Below are positions 17,196 through 26,149 of a DNA stretch of 64,000 nt, in pieces. The DNA comes from Bradyrhizobium sp. CSA207. GTDB lineage: Bacteria; Pseudomonadota; Alphaproteobacteria; Rhizobiales; Xanthobacteraceae. Location: NCBI RefSeq assembly GCF_029051685.1, contig NZ_JAACFT010000017.1, positions 116,718-180,717 on the forward strand, in the 5' to 3' direction. Made by a program: the position numbers and the translations under genes. How positions within the stretch are numbered: the first letter of the stretch is position 1; each line of letters starts with the position of its first letter. Below the pieces are notes generated by a model. It saw only the letters and a program-made list of their open reading frames with translations. It had not been told where the DNA came from and did not search any database.

Positions 17196-18170
17196 CTACA
17201 CCGTGAGTACGGTCGATCCCGTGGTCTTGCGCGCGGCGAGATCGGCATGCGCCTTCGCCGCATCCTTCAACGGATAGGTCTGACGCACCTCGATCTTGAC
17301 AGCGCCCGACTTGACGACGTCGAACAGTTCCCCTGCCATCGCGACCAGGCTCTCGCGCTTGGCTGCGTAAGTAAACAGGGTCGGGCGGGTGACGTAGAGC
17401 GAGCCCTTCTGCGCGAGCAGGCCAAGATTGAGCGGCTCGACCGCGCCGGAGGAGGCGCCGAACAATGCAGCAACACCGAGCGGCGCGAGGCAATCCAGCG
17501 ATTTCAGGAAGGTGTCCTTGCCGACGGAATCATAAACCACCGGCACCTTCTTGCCGCCGGTGATCTCGTCGACGCGCTTTACGAAATCCTCGCGGGTGTA
17601 GATGATGACGTGGTCGCAGCCATGCGCCTTGGCGAGCTTCGCCTTCTCGTCGTTGCTGACGGTGCCGATCACGGTCGCGCCGAGATGCTTGGCCCACTGG
17701 CTCAGGATCAACCCGACGCCCCCGGCTGCCGCGTGGAGCAGAATGGTGTCGCCGGCCTTCACCCGATAGGTCTGCCGGATCAGATACTGCGTGGTGAGGC
17801 CCTTCAGCATCATCGCCGCCGCGGTCTTGTCGTCGACGCCGTCGGGCAGCTTCAACAGCCGGTCGGCAGGGATCAGCCGTGCCTCCGAATAGGCGCCGAG
17901 CGGCGAGGCGCCGTAGGCGACGCGATCGCCCGGCTTCAGATCGGTAACGCCGGGTCCAATTTCCTCGACGACGCCGGCCGCCTCGCTGCCAAGACCACTC
18001 GGCAGTTGCGCAGGATAAAGACCCGAGCGGTTGTAGATGTCGACGAAGTTGAGACCGACGGCGGTGTGGCGGATACGCGCTTCACCGGGCCCGGGCTTGC
18101 CGACACTGACTTCCTCCCAGACCAGGACTTCAGGGCCGCCGGTCTTGTGAAAGCGAATGGCATGCGTCAT
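17196..18170 (-). CDS. qor: NADPH:quinone oxidoreductase (zeta-crystallin-like MDR)
   Basis: The 324-residue protein is a zinc-free medium-chain dehydrogenase: MTHAIRFHKTGGPEVL start, NRSGLYP (about 47), the nucleotide-binding AAAGGVGLILSQWAKHLGA (about 147) and full family length. It reduces quinones with NADPH in the cytosol. It is divergent from the small gene at 18393. An imperfect inverted repeat CTCGTTAC...GTAACAAG at 18241-18267 in the shared upstream region may bind a regulator. Confidence 0.85.
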   Translation of the reverse strand: MTHAIRFHKTGGPEVLVWEEVSVGKPGPGEARIRHTAVGLNFVDIYNRSGLYPAQLPSGLGSEAAGVVEEIGPGVTDLKPGDRVAYGASPLGAYSEARLIPADRLLKLPDGVDDKTAAAMMLKGLTTQYLIRQTYRVKAGDTILLHAAAGGVGLILSQWAKHLGATVIGTVSNDEKAKLAKAHGCDHVIIYTREDFVKRVDEITGGKKVPVVYDSVGKDTFLKSLDCLAPLGVAALFGASSGAVEPLNLGLLAQKGSLYVTRPTLFTYAAKRESLVAMAGELFDVVKSGAVKIEVRQTYPLKDAAKAHADLAARKTTGSTVLTV

Positions 18171-18240
18171 GGGGTTGCTCCCTTATCGTTGCAGTGAGGT
18201 CCGAGAACCGGATCGGCCTGTGAAATAGGCATTTGGTCTG

Positions 18241-18267
18241 CTCGTTACAGTACAGAGCCGTAACAAG
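18241..18267. promoter_or_regulatory. Inverted repeat in the qor divergent promoter region
   Basis: CTCGTTAC (18241-18248) and GTAACAAG (18260-18267) are 7-of-8 complementary with an 11-base spacer, 71 bases upstream of qor. It is a candidate operator; no regulator gene is adjacent. Confidence 0.35.
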
Positions 18268-18392
18268 AATGTCACAGCGAACACTAAACTTCCGCCGTTC
18301 CGCCTCTGTTCGAAAGAGTTGATGACGACGCCGGCGCAACCGGCAGTAACGTTTGTGCGGGGTTTGGTGGTCGCCTGCGAAGGAGAGCCGAG

Positions 18393-18593
18393 ATGCCAGC
18401 TTATGTACAGCGTCATCAGGATATCGAAATCGCGCCTGTGATTTGCCCCACCTGCATGGGGTTCCTGCCGATGTATGTGCGCGAGGTCGAGCCGCACTGG
18501 AGCCTTGCCAAGATCGACTTCGTCTATGAATGCGCCGATTGCGGTGCCGAGGTCAGGCAGACGATCCGAAAGCCGGAGCTGTCGCGGCACTGA
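18393..18593 (+). CDS. Small zinc-ribbon-like protein
   Basis: The 66-residue protein has two Cys pairs, CPTC (about 19-22) and CADC (about 48-51), spaced as in a zinc ribbon, and ends in basic residues. GGAGAG precedes ATG 18393. Function unknown; metal binding is inferred from the Cys spacing. Confidence 0.65.
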   Translation: MPAYVQRHQDIEIAPVICPTCMGFLPMYVREVEPHWSLAKIDFVYECADCGAEVRQTIRKPELSRH

Positions 18594-18740
18594 TCGTACG
18601 ATCGGCCAATCGCGCAAGTATTTGCGCCAAACGGAAAAATGGCCGCTCGCGCGGGTCTGCTGCTTCCCAAACGAGGCTTGTTCTTTGCTTGGAACACAGG
18701 CAGAACAAGCCTCAAGCAAGACCTTTGGGAGCGCCCTTTC

Positions 18741-19688
18741 GTGGCTGAACAGAAGGCCTCGACCGCGATCGAGGCAGTGGAGAGCGGCCTCGCCGCGCAG
18801 GGCTATATCGCGAGCCGGCAGATCGCGACCGCCGTCTATTTGTCGCAGCAGATCGAGAAGCCGATCCTGGTCGAGGGCCCCGCGGGCGTCGGCAAGACCG
18901 AGCTTGCCAAGGCGGTTGCCGCCTGGCGCGGCAAGAAGATGATCCGGCTGCAATGCTATGAGGGTCTCGACGAGGCCAAGGCGCTCTACGAGTGGAAATA
19001 CGCCAAGCAGCTCCTCTATACCCAAATCCTCAAGGACAAGCTCGGCGAAGTCCTTGGTGGTGCACAGACGCTGCATGCCGCGCTCGAACAGCTCCACGAT
19101 TTCGGCGACGTGTTCTTCTCCAAGGAGTTCGTCGAGCCGAGGCCGCTGCTTCAGGCGCTCGAGCATCCCGGCGGCTGTGTGCTGCTGATCGACGAGATCG
19201 ACAAGTCCGACGCTGAATTCGAATCGCTGCTGCTCGAGATCCTCTCGGACTTCCAGGTCACGATCCCCGAGCTCGGCACGGTCTTCGCGATCACGCCGCC
19301 GACGGTGATCCTTACCTCCAACAGCGAGCGCGATCTCGGCGACGCCTTGAAGCGGCGCTGTCTGCATCTGCATATCGGCTTCCCCGAGCAGCGGCTGGAG
19401 GAGCGCATCGTCGAAAGCCGCGTGCCCGGCATCACACAGACGCTGCGCCGGCAGATGGTGGGCTTCATCCACGAAATCCGCTCGCTGGATCTGAAGAAGC
19501 TGCCTTCGGTCAGCGAGACCATCGATTGGGCGCGCGTGCTGGTGCTGCTTGAGGCTTCGGAGCTCGACACCGAGATCGTCCAGGACACACTCAACGTGCT
19601 TCTGAAATACGAGGCCGACATCGAAGCGGCTCAGCCCCAGATCACGACCTTCATTGCCAAGGCAGCACGATCCAACGTCTTCGGTTGA
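18741..19688 (+). CDS. MoxR/CoxD-type AAA ATPase
   Basis: The 315-residue AAA+ protein has Walker A GPAGVGKT (about 50), Walker B LLIDEIDKSD (about 148) and sensor 1 ILTSNSERD (about 191). It pairs with the VWA protein five bases downstream, as in the MoxR/CoxD-CoxE families that insert metals or assemble large enzymes. GTG 18741 with TTGGGAG upstream is chosen; a longer frame from 18639 reads Arg-rich, non-homologous residues. No CO-dehydrogenase structural genes lie nearby, so the client enzyme is unknown. Confidence 0.85.
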   Translation: MAEQKASTAIEAVESGLAAQGYIASRQIATAVYLSQQIEKPILVEGPAGVGKTELAKAVAAWRGKKMIRLQCYEGLDEAKALYEWKYAKQLLYTQILKDKLGEVLGGAQTLHAALEQLHDFGDVFFSKEFVEPRPLLQALEHPGGCVLLIDEIDKSDAEFESLLLEILSDFQVTIPELGTVFAITPPTVILTSNSERDLGDALKRRCLHLHIGFPEQRLEERIVESRVPGITQTLRRQMVGFIHEIRSLDLKKLPSVSETIDWARVLVLLEASELDTEIVQDTLNVLLKYEADIEAAQPQITTFIAKAARSNVFG

Positions 19689-19693
19689 CTCCG

Positions 19694-21070
19694 ATGCGCG
19701 AGAATATCCATCGTTTCTTTCGGGCGGCGCGCGGTGCCGGCGTGCATGTCTCGCCTGCTGAAAGCATCGATGCGATGCGTGCGGTCGCAGAGGTTGGCGT
19801 GTCCGACCGCGCCATCCTGCGCGACACCCTCCTTCTGACCCTCGCCAAATCGCAAGACGAAAAGCTCGCACTCGGCGACTGTTTTGACCTGTTCTTCAGC
19901 CAGCCAGAGCCGCGACAACAGCAGCCTGAGGCCAGCAATGACGACACTCCGCATGAAGCGGCTCAATCTCGCTCCTCGGGTGCAACCAGCGATGCGGGCG
20001 AAAATCAGCCGTCCGAAGGACTGGGCCCGCTTGCGCAGATGCTGCTTTCGCAAGACCGCAATGCGATCGCAGCCGCGATCGCCAGCGCCGCCGGCGCGGC
20101 GTCCCTGTCCGACATCCGCTACTCCACGCAACGCGGCATTTTCTCCAGCCGCATCCTCGACGCCATGGGCCTCCAGCGGCTCCGCGACGACCTCGACGAT
20201 CTGACCGCGACCAACCCGGCATTGGCCGAGCGCCTCCGCGCCACGCTCGACGGCTTGCGCGAGGCCGTGCGCGACACCGTCGCGCAGGGGCTTGCGCTCT
20301 ATGCCCGCGAGGAGGCCGAAAACCTCCGCAACGAGATCTTGCGCAACGCGCCGCTCGCGCGCATCGAACGGCGTCAGGTCGCGGAGATGCGCGCGCTCAT
20401 CCGCCAGATCGCGCGGCGGCTGCGCGAACGCTATTCAAAGCCGCGCAAGCGTCAGCGCCGCGGTCATCTGGACGTACGCCGCACGCTGCGCCGCAACGCG
20501 GCCTGGGGCGGCGTCCCCTTCCTTACGGCCTGGAAGCGCAAGCATCGCGATCGGCCGAAGATCGTAGCGCTGTGCGATGTCTCGGGCTCGGTCGCGCAGG
20601 TCTCCGATTTTTTCCTGCTCCTGATCCACTCGCTGCATGAAGTGGTCGGCGACGTCCGCTCTTTCGCCTTTTCCTCGCATCTGATCGAGGTCAGCGACAT
20701 CCTGGAATCGAAGTCGCCGGAAGAGGCCATGGCCGAGATCATGTCCAAGGTTGGCTTCGGCTCATCCGACTATGGTTCTTCCCTCGTCGATTTCGAGAAG
20801 GAGTGGATGAGCACGCTAACGCCGCAGACCACGGTAATCGTGCTCGGCGATGCCCGCAGCAACAACCTCGACCCGCGCGCCGACATTTTGCGCCGTATCT
20901 CCGAGCGCTCGAAACGGCTGGTCTGGCTCAATCCCGAAGGACGGCTCGCCTGGGGCTTTGGCGACTCGGAAATGCCGCGCTACGCGACCTTTTGCAGCCT
21001 CGTGCGCCAATGCGCCACCGCCCAGCAACTCGAGCGCGCAGTGTCCGACATCGTGGCGACTTATCAGTAG
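19694..21070 (+). CDS. VWA-domain CoxE-like protein
   Basis: The 458-residue protein has a helical N-terminal part, a low-complexity Gln/Ser-rich linker (about 75-115), a helical middle, and a C-terminal von Willebrand A domain with the MIDAS motif DVSGS (about 297) and later D of VIVLGDARSNN (about 380). It is the partner of the upstream MoxR ATPase, with a 5-base gap. Such pairs act as metal-dependent chaperones. A TTG at 19685 overlaps the MoxR stop; ATG 19694 is the likelier start. Confidence 0.85.
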   Translation: MRENIHRFFRAARGAGVHVSPAESIDAMRAVAEVGVSDRAILRDTLLLTLAKSQDEKLALGDCFDLFFSQPEPRQQQPEASNDDTPHEAAQSRSSGATSDAGENQPSEGLGPLAQMLLSQDRNAIAAAIASAAGAASLSDIRYSTQRGIFSSRILDAMGLQRLRDDLDDLTATNPALAERLRATLDGLREAVRDTVAQGLALYAREEAENLRNEILRNAPLARIERRQVAEMRALIRQIARRLRERYSKPRKRQRRGHLDVRRTLRRNAAWGGVPFLTAWKRKHRDRPKIVALCDVSGSVAQVSDFFLLLIHSLHEVVGDVRSFAFSSHLIEVSDILESKSPEEAMAEIMSKVGFGSSDYGSSLVDFEKEWMSTLTPQTTVIVLGDARSNNLDPRADILRRISERSKRLVWLNPEGRLAWGFGDSEMPRYATFCSLVRQCATAQQLERAVSDIVATYQ

Positions 21071-21087
21071 GCGACGATCGGCTCGCG

Positions 21088-21270
21088 TCAGGCGGCAGCC
21101 AGCTCGGCCCCAGCCAGATTGCACTCGCGGAAGTGATACGCGATTTCGTCGAGAGCACGCTGCTCCCACTCTTCCGCCTGCGCTAGCCAGAAAACGCGTC
21201 GCTCCGAATCCAGCGCCGCGCGCTCCCGGCAAAACAATTCCTGACTGCGAATTTCGATCAGCCTGTTCAT
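21088..21270 (-). CDS. Small acidic helical protein
   Basis: The 60-residue product (MNRLIEIRSQELFCRERAAL start) is a single charged helix region with FWLAQAEEWEQRALDEIAYHF. AGGAG lies eight bases before ATG 21270; a GTG at 21279 is an alternative. Length and composition match the many small cytoplasmic proteins of rhizobia. Function unknown. Confidence 0.55.
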   Translation of the reverse strand: MNRLIEIRSQELFCRERAALDSERRVFWLAQAEEWEQRALDEIAYHFRECNLAGAELAAA

Positions 21271-21616
21271 GCACTCCACTCCTGCCGCGTGAAGCTATTC
21301 CCCGCAAATCAGCGTAACAGAGTCTTGAACGCTCTGCTCACCTTCCTGGGCAACATTGCAGCGCGGAATGGGGCAGCGGTACTGCCCGTGCAGGGCGAAC
21401 CTTGCGGCGCAGCATCACACAACATCATTAATTAGTGATCGATGACCCGGACGATATTCGTCCGCTGCGGATCTTAAATATTGTGACGCAACAACGTGCG
21501 GCAATTTGTGAAGAGACCTTCTAAACAGCTATCGAATTCCCGACTCAATGTCGTCGCACGGTGTTCATGCAGCGCCGTTAACAGGTGCACGCGAACGGTC
21601 ACATATTTGAGGCAAC
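21271..21616. other. Intergenic stretch with a 16-bp palindrome
   Basis: No gene is seen. A near-perfect palindrome ATCATTAATTAGTGAT (7 of 8 pairs) at 21424-21439 stands out as AT-rich in GC-rich surroundings and may be a regulator site or promoter element for the gene at 21617. Confidence 0.4.
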
Positions 21617-21838
21617 ATGAACATCGATGTCGACTTGGATCTTTCGCCGGACCAGTGGGAGGTTCTGAAAGCGCTTCGCAATCCTATGCCGCGCGGTCGC
21701 CTCGCGAAGACCTACGTCGTCGAAGACCTGGTCAAGTTCGGTCTTGTCACGATCAGGGACGGCATTCCCGTCATGACCTCGACAGGGCGCAAGGTGCTGG
21801 TGCGGGGATCTTGCCACCTCCTCGATCTGGCGGCCTAG
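21617..21838 (+). CDS. Small protein, possible winged-helix fragment
   Basis: The 73-residue protein (MNIDVDLDLSPDQWEVLKAL start) has PDQWEVLKALRNP...VVEDLVKFGLVTIRDGIPVMTSTGRKVL, a pattern like a small winged-helix domain in which a helix is followed by a two-strand wing. GAGGCAAC precedes ATG 21617. It could be a small DNA-binding protein; this is inference from secondary-structure pattern. Confidence 0.6.
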   Translation: MNIDVDLDLSPDQWEVLKALRNPMPRGRLAKTYVVEDLVKFGLVTIRDGIPVMTSTGRKVLVRGSCHLLDLAA

Positions 21839-21861
21839 ATTTTTCGCGACATCCGGACATC

Positions 21862-23268
21862 TCAAAAGATCTGTGCGGTCACGAACGCATAGGCGATGAA
21901 CACCACGCCGAGACCCCAGACCATGGCAGGAATCCGCGCGCGCCGGCCCATCGCAACCTCCAGCGCGATATAGCTCAGCGTCCCGAGCGCCATTCCGTTG
22001 ATGAGATTGTTGGTCAGCACGGTGACCAGCAGCGTCAGCACGATGGGCACGGCGTTGACCAGATCGGTCATGTCAATGCGGGCGAGGCCCTGCATCATCA
22101 GCACGCCGACGAGCACCAGCGCAGGTGCGGTTGCTTGCGGTGGAATGATGACGAAGACGGGCCAGAAGAACAAGGCGAGGCAGAAGAACGCCGCGACCGT
22201 CAGCGACGTCAGGCCGGTGCGACCCCCGGCCTGCACGCCCGTGATCGACTCGATGTAGGCCGTCACCACCGACGTGCCGAGCAGCGGGCCGACGATGGAC
22301 GCCGTCGCATCGGTAGCGAAGGCGGCGGTGGCATTCGGGATCGAGCCATCCGGGCGACGCAAATTGGCGGCACCGGTCACACCGATCAGCGTTCCCAGAG
22401 TCGAGAAGAATTCGGCGCACAGGAAGTAGAACAGCAGTGGCAGCGCCACGACGAAATGACTGATGAGGTAACCGACGTCGAGTGCCATGAAGGTGCTGGT
22501 GGGCCAGCGCGGCCATGACAGGATCGCCGATGGCATCGAGGTTACCATCTTGCCGTTTGCACCGGGAACGAAGAAGCCGATCAGGGTCAGCACGGCGATC
22601 GACAAGATGAGTCCGCCGGGAACACGTCGCGCCACCAGCACCGGCGTAAGCAGCAGACCTGCGAGTGTGAGCAGCACCGGCGGGCTGCGCAGCGATCCCA
22701 TGGCGATATAGGTCGAGGGGTTCTGCACCACGAAGCCGGCGCCGCGCAGCGCAATGAACACGATTAAGGTGCCGACCGCGGCCTGGATGCCGATCTTCAA
22801 CGCTTCGGGAACGTCGCGTGCTATACGCTCGCGCAGCTTCGACAGGCTGAGGATCAGGAATAGCACGCCCGTAAAGGCGACCATGGCGAGCGCGCCCTGC
22901 CAGGGCATGCCCATCTGCTTGACGATCACATAGGTGAAGATGACGTTAGAGCCCATCGCGGGCGCAACGGCGAGCGGCAGATTGGCCCAAAGCCCCATCA
23001 ATACCGAACCGAAGATCGCCGCGAGCGCTGTCGCGCTGACAAGATCGGCGCGATCCATCCCGGCATTGGACATGATCGCCGGGTTCACTGCGATGATATA
23101 CGCCATCGCAGCGAATGTGGTCGCACCGGCCATCAGCTCGCGTCCAACGGTGGTGCCGCGCTCGGACAGGCCGAAGAGGCGGTCGATTGGACCCTGCGGG
23201 CCCGACGGGCCGACGGATTTTGGCGCGATGTCTGCGGAATTCGTTTGCGGCAGCGTCATCTCGTTCAT
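21862..23268 (-). CDS. NCS2/AzgA-type purine permease
   Basis: The 468-residue membrane protein has 12 or more hydrophobic segments and AzgA-family signatures: TFAAMAYIIAVNPAI (about 42), ALAAIFGSVLMGLWANLPLAVAPAMGSN (about 80) and FATDATASIVGPLLGTSVVTAYIES (about 310). AzgA proteins import adenine, guanine or hypoxanthine with protons. ATG 23268 is preceded by GGGGAGA. It is the last gene of a TetR-adenine deaminase-permease operon, 20 bases after the deaminase, which supports a purine substrate. Confidence 0.85.
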   Translation of the reverse strand: MNEMTLPQTNSADIAPKSVGPSGPQGPIDRLFGLSERGTTVGRELMAGATTFAAMAYIIAVNPAIMSNAGMDRADLVSATALAAIFGSVLMGLWANLPLAVAPAMGSNVIFTYVIVKQMGMPWQGALAMVAFTGVLFLILSLSKLRERIARDVPEALKIGIQAAVGTLIVFIALRGAGFVVQNPSTYIAMGSLRSPPVLLTLAGLLLTPVLVARRVPGGLILSIAVLTLIGFFVPGANGKMVTSMPSAILSWPRWPTSTFMALDVGYLISHFVVALPLLFYFLCAEFFSTLGTLIGVTGAANLRRPDGSIPNATAAFATDATASIVGPLLGTSVVTAYIESITGVQAGGRTGLTSLTVAAFFCLALFFWPVFVIIPPQATAPALVLVGVLMMQGLARIDMTDLVNAVPIVLTLLVTVLTNNLINGMALGTLSYIALEVAMGRRARIPAMVWGLGVVFIAYAFVTAQIF

Positions 23269-23288
23269 CGCCGTCTCCCCATCAGCAC

Positions 23289-25163
23289 TCACCAGACCAC
23301 CGGGTGCGCTTCGCCGGTCTGGACGTTGATAAATCCGAGCGGCGCCTGCTCGCAGGGCGCGACCAGCACCCAGCTCCAGGGCGCGCAGGTCAGCGTCGCG
23401 AACATCAAGCGCTCAGGAAATCCGGGATACCAGCGCGGCCGGAAGGTCGGCTCATACATCCAGTCCACCTTGCGGCCCTCCGCATAGAGCGCCTGCATCT
23501 CGGCATCGAGCGCCTGCGCCGAGCTGCAACTCATCAATCCGCCAACCTCGAACCGCACGGTGGCAACGAGCTCGCCTTCGCGCACCAGCGCCCATCCGCC
23601 CTGGCGTTCGACCAGCGCGTTCACGGCCTTGGCCATCGCGGCGTCGGATGAGCCGACCACCCAGATGTTGTGCTTGTCGTGCGCGACCGAGCAGGCAAGT
23701 GCTGTCTCCGGCGTGCGCGGTCCGCAACCGCGCCAGAACATTTTTGCAACCCGGCCGTCGCCGGAGAAGCGATCGACGATGGCAAATTTGGTGATGGCCT
23801 CGCTCTCATCGCGCTGCACGGCGCCGTCACGCACCGGCAATTCGACTGTGTAGAACTCCGGATGCCAATGGAACGGGCGGATCACGGCAGCTTTCATCGT
23901 GGTGCGGCCGGGTTCGGCCGACAGCTCGAAGTCCTTCGGTTGGATCGCGCGCTTGATATTCACCGTCCTGGTTGCCCAATCGGGCCAGGAGATTTCGGGG
24001 ACCTTGCCCAGGTAGTGCTTGCCTTCAGACACCTGCGCACCGTCGGCCCAGACTTCGGCGATGCTCAGCGTGGCGAGATCCGAGAGCAGCACGACGTCGC
24101 CAAAACGCCCAGGGGCAAGACTGCCGACGAACGGGGTGATGCGCATGTGCCGCGCGGGATTGATGGTAAGACACTGGATCGCGACTTCCGGCGTCAGACC
24201 GGCCTCGATCGCGACCCGCGCGTTGTGATCGCTGGCGCCGAGTTCGAGCGTATGGCTGGCGCTGCGGTCGTCGGTGGTGAATGCGATCTGCGACCAGTCT
24301 TGCAAACCCTTGGCGAGCAGCCAGGCGACGGTTTCAGGCATGGCGTAGACGCGCAACTCGATGAAGAGACCGCGGATGAGCTTGTCCCAGGTCTCCTCCG
24401 GCGTCTGCACTTCATGGTCGGAGGCGAGCCCGGCCGCGGCAAAGGCGTTGATGGATGGCAGGTCCCGCAGACCGGAGCCATGGCCTTCGACGACGCCGCG
24501 CGCCGCGAACGTGGCTTCGATCATGCCCCATAGCCGCTTGTAGGACGGGTTGTCGGGATTCCAGACCGCCGGCCAGTCCATCACCTCGTCGAGCCCCGTG
24601 ACCATCAGGCTCTCGCTCATGAAGCTCGCCTGCTCGTCGCGACCATACCAGCCGCCGCCCCACTCATAGGCCGTGGGCGGCACCGCCGATCCGGGCTGCG
24701 GAAAGATTTTGAGCGGCGATCCGCGACGGCGTGCCTCGAACCAAAACTCGAGATTGCGTGCGCCGTTGACATTGGAGAATTCGTGGCTCGCCTCGCAGGT
24801 CCAGGTATTGCCATGCGGCAGCACCAGCGCGGCCTCCCATTCCGGCGTCAGATGCGAGCTTTCGATATGCTTGTGCACTTCACCGAAACCTGGAACGGCC
24901 GCAAGATCGGGACGATGCACGCGTTCGCTGACTTCGCCAGGATAGCTTCCGGCCGGCCCGACCCATGCGATCCTTCGGCCCTTGAACACGATCTCCTGAT
25001 CTTCGCTCCAGGTGCGGCTGTGCACGTCGAGCAAACGCCCGACCCGCAAGCTCCGATCGGCCGGGCGGCGACCGAGCGCCGTCAGCGCCAGATCCTGCCG
25101 GATGCGAACCTCATCGGCCGCGTTGATCAAGAGGCCGTCCGGCATCTCGTTCGAGGTTGTCAT
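23289..25163 (-). CDS. ade: Adenine deaminase family amidohydrolase
   Basis: The 624-residue protein has the amidohydrolase fold with metal motif EVHKHIESSHLTP (about 97), catalytic-site FTTDDRSASHTLELGASDHNARVA (about 303), and the adenine-deaminase C-terminal domain (about 420-600). The family converts adenine to hypoxanthine and ammonia. Canonical members read DAHVHIESSM; here the first Asp is Glu and the x is Lys, and a long insert follows, so substrate preference may differ. ATG 25163 has GGAGCAGG upstream. The upstream TetR gene and downstream purine permease support a purine role. Confidence 0.75.
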   Translation of the reverse strand: MTTSNEMPDGLLINAADEVRIRQDLALTALGRRPADRSLRVGRLLDVHSRTWSEDQEIVFKGRRIAWVGPAGSYPGEVSERVHRPDLAAVPGFGEVHKHIESSHLTPEWEAALVLPHGNTWTCEASHEFSNVNGARNLEFWFEARRRGSPLKIFPQPGSAVPPTAYEWGGGWYGRDEQASFMSESLMVTGLDEVMDWPAVWNPDNPSYKRLWGMIEATFAARGVVEGHGSGLRDLPSINAFAAAGLASDHEVQTPEETWDKLIRGLFIELRVYAMPETVAWLLAKGLQDWSQIAFTTDDRSASHTLELGASDHNARVAIEAGLTPEVAIQCLTINPARHMRITPFVGSLAPGRFGDVVLLSDLATLSIAEVWADGAQVSEGKHYLGKVPEISWPDWATRTVNIKRAIQPKDFELSAEPGRTTMKAAVIRPFHWHPEFYTVELPVRDGAVQRDESEAITKFAIVDRFSGDGRVAKMFWRGCGPRTPETALACSVAHDKHNIWVVGSSDAAMAKAVNALVERQGGWALVREGELVATVRFEVGGLMSCSSAQALDAEMQALYAEGRKVDWMYEPTFRPRWYPGFPERLMFATLTCAPWSWVLVAPCEQAPLGFINVQTGEAHPVVW

Positions 25164-25176
25164 GACCTGCTCCACC

Positions 25177-25842
25177 CTATGACAGCTCTCTCGCTGCGGT
25201 TCGTTTCCGCGGCGGCTTGCCACCTTGTTCGGAACGCAGCCGTGCCGCAGCCGTGTCGCGCTGCCGGATATCCTTCAGGAGCGTGGTGAGCGCCCAGTCG
25301 ATCGCATCGGCAATCTCGGCGCTCGACATGCCGAAATCTTCGCGCAACGCGCTCCAGGCGAGCACATTGTTGAGATAGGCCGCGAGCGCCTCGGCTTGGC
25401 GGACCTCCTTCGGTTTGAGGTGCCGCACCAGAGGTGCCATCGCCTTGCTGTGCTGGTCGATCAGGTGCCGCCGAAAGCCGGCCCGCACGCTGCGGCCGAC
25501 CCGCGTCATGGCGATTGCACGCGCAAGATTCGGATGGCGATCGAAGCTCTTGCAGAGCTTGCGAAAGATATCCGGCAGTTGGTCCGGCGAGGAAAAGGGA
25601 ACGTAGCCGAAGACGTTGTCTTCGATCCACTCACCGGCCGCCGCAAACAGCTCCGCGCGAGTCTTGAAGTGCCGATAGATGGTGCGCTCGGCAACCTTCG
25701 CGCGCTTGGCGACGGCAGCCATCGAGACCTCGTCGGCGGCATCATCCTCGAGCGTCTCGACGAAAGCCGCAACGATACGCTGCCGCGTCAACTCGGCATA
25801 TTCGTCCCGAAGATTTGCGCCGTGTCGTCTTACTGTACTCAT
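25177..25842 (-). CDS. TetR/AcrR family regulator of the adenine operon
   Basis: The 221-residue protein has an N-terminal TetR helix-turn-helix (RQRIVAAFVETL to VSMAAVAKRAKVAERTIYRHFKTRAELF, about 19-67) and a helical ligand domain. It ends 13 bases before the adenine deaminase on the same strand, so it probably controls its own operon and possibly the divergent formamidase. ATG 25842 is the family-like start; the longer open frame to 26475 is non-coding. Confidence 0.85.
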   Translation of the reverse strand: MSTVRRHGANLRDEYAELTRQRIVAAFVETLEDDAADEVSMAAVAKRAKVAERTIYRHFKTRAELFAAAGEWIEDNVFGYVPFSSPDQLPDIFRKLCKSFDRHPNLARAIAMTRVGRSVRAGFRRHLIDQHSKAMAPLVRHLKPKEVRQAEALAAYLNNVLAWSALREDFGMSSAEIADAIDWALTTLLKDIRQRDTAAARLRSEQGGKPPRKRTAARELS

Positions 25843-26149
25843 GTCATAACCCTGACATCGGCGATCGCGACGGGTCAAGGCGACATTCGAGGCACCTCGC
25901 GCCTCAATAATATGCGGGGTTCGTGCGCGGCGCGGCGGCAGCCTTAAGAGGCCCACCGACTCCCAGGAGATCAGGAATAGCAGATACGCCTTTGCGCTCT
26001 CGTGGCATGTTCCGCCCGCGTGGTGCCCGCACTCTTGCTTCACCGCCTGAGAAATAGCCTTTTGCCGGCCGCAAAAATCGGATTTGCTTGGCGCCCGACA
26101 GATCGCGCCGGCAATGTCGCCAGCGCTTGATCCAGCAAGGGAGCTGTTC
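25843..26149. other. Divergent intergenic region, TetR operon/formamidase
   Basis: No gene is seen. The region must hold promoters for both directions. I searched for a GG-N10-GC sigma-54 motif on the formamidase strand and found none with correct spacing. Confidence 0.5.

Noticed and set aside
18183..19871. 562-codon open frame on the minus strand
   Set aside because: Covers the MoxR ATPase and small zinc-ribbon gene in antisense; no protein-like pattern.
25843..26149. Sigma-54 promoter for formamidase
   Set aside because: The closest TGGTGCC...TTGCT has GG and GC 13 bases apart, not 10.
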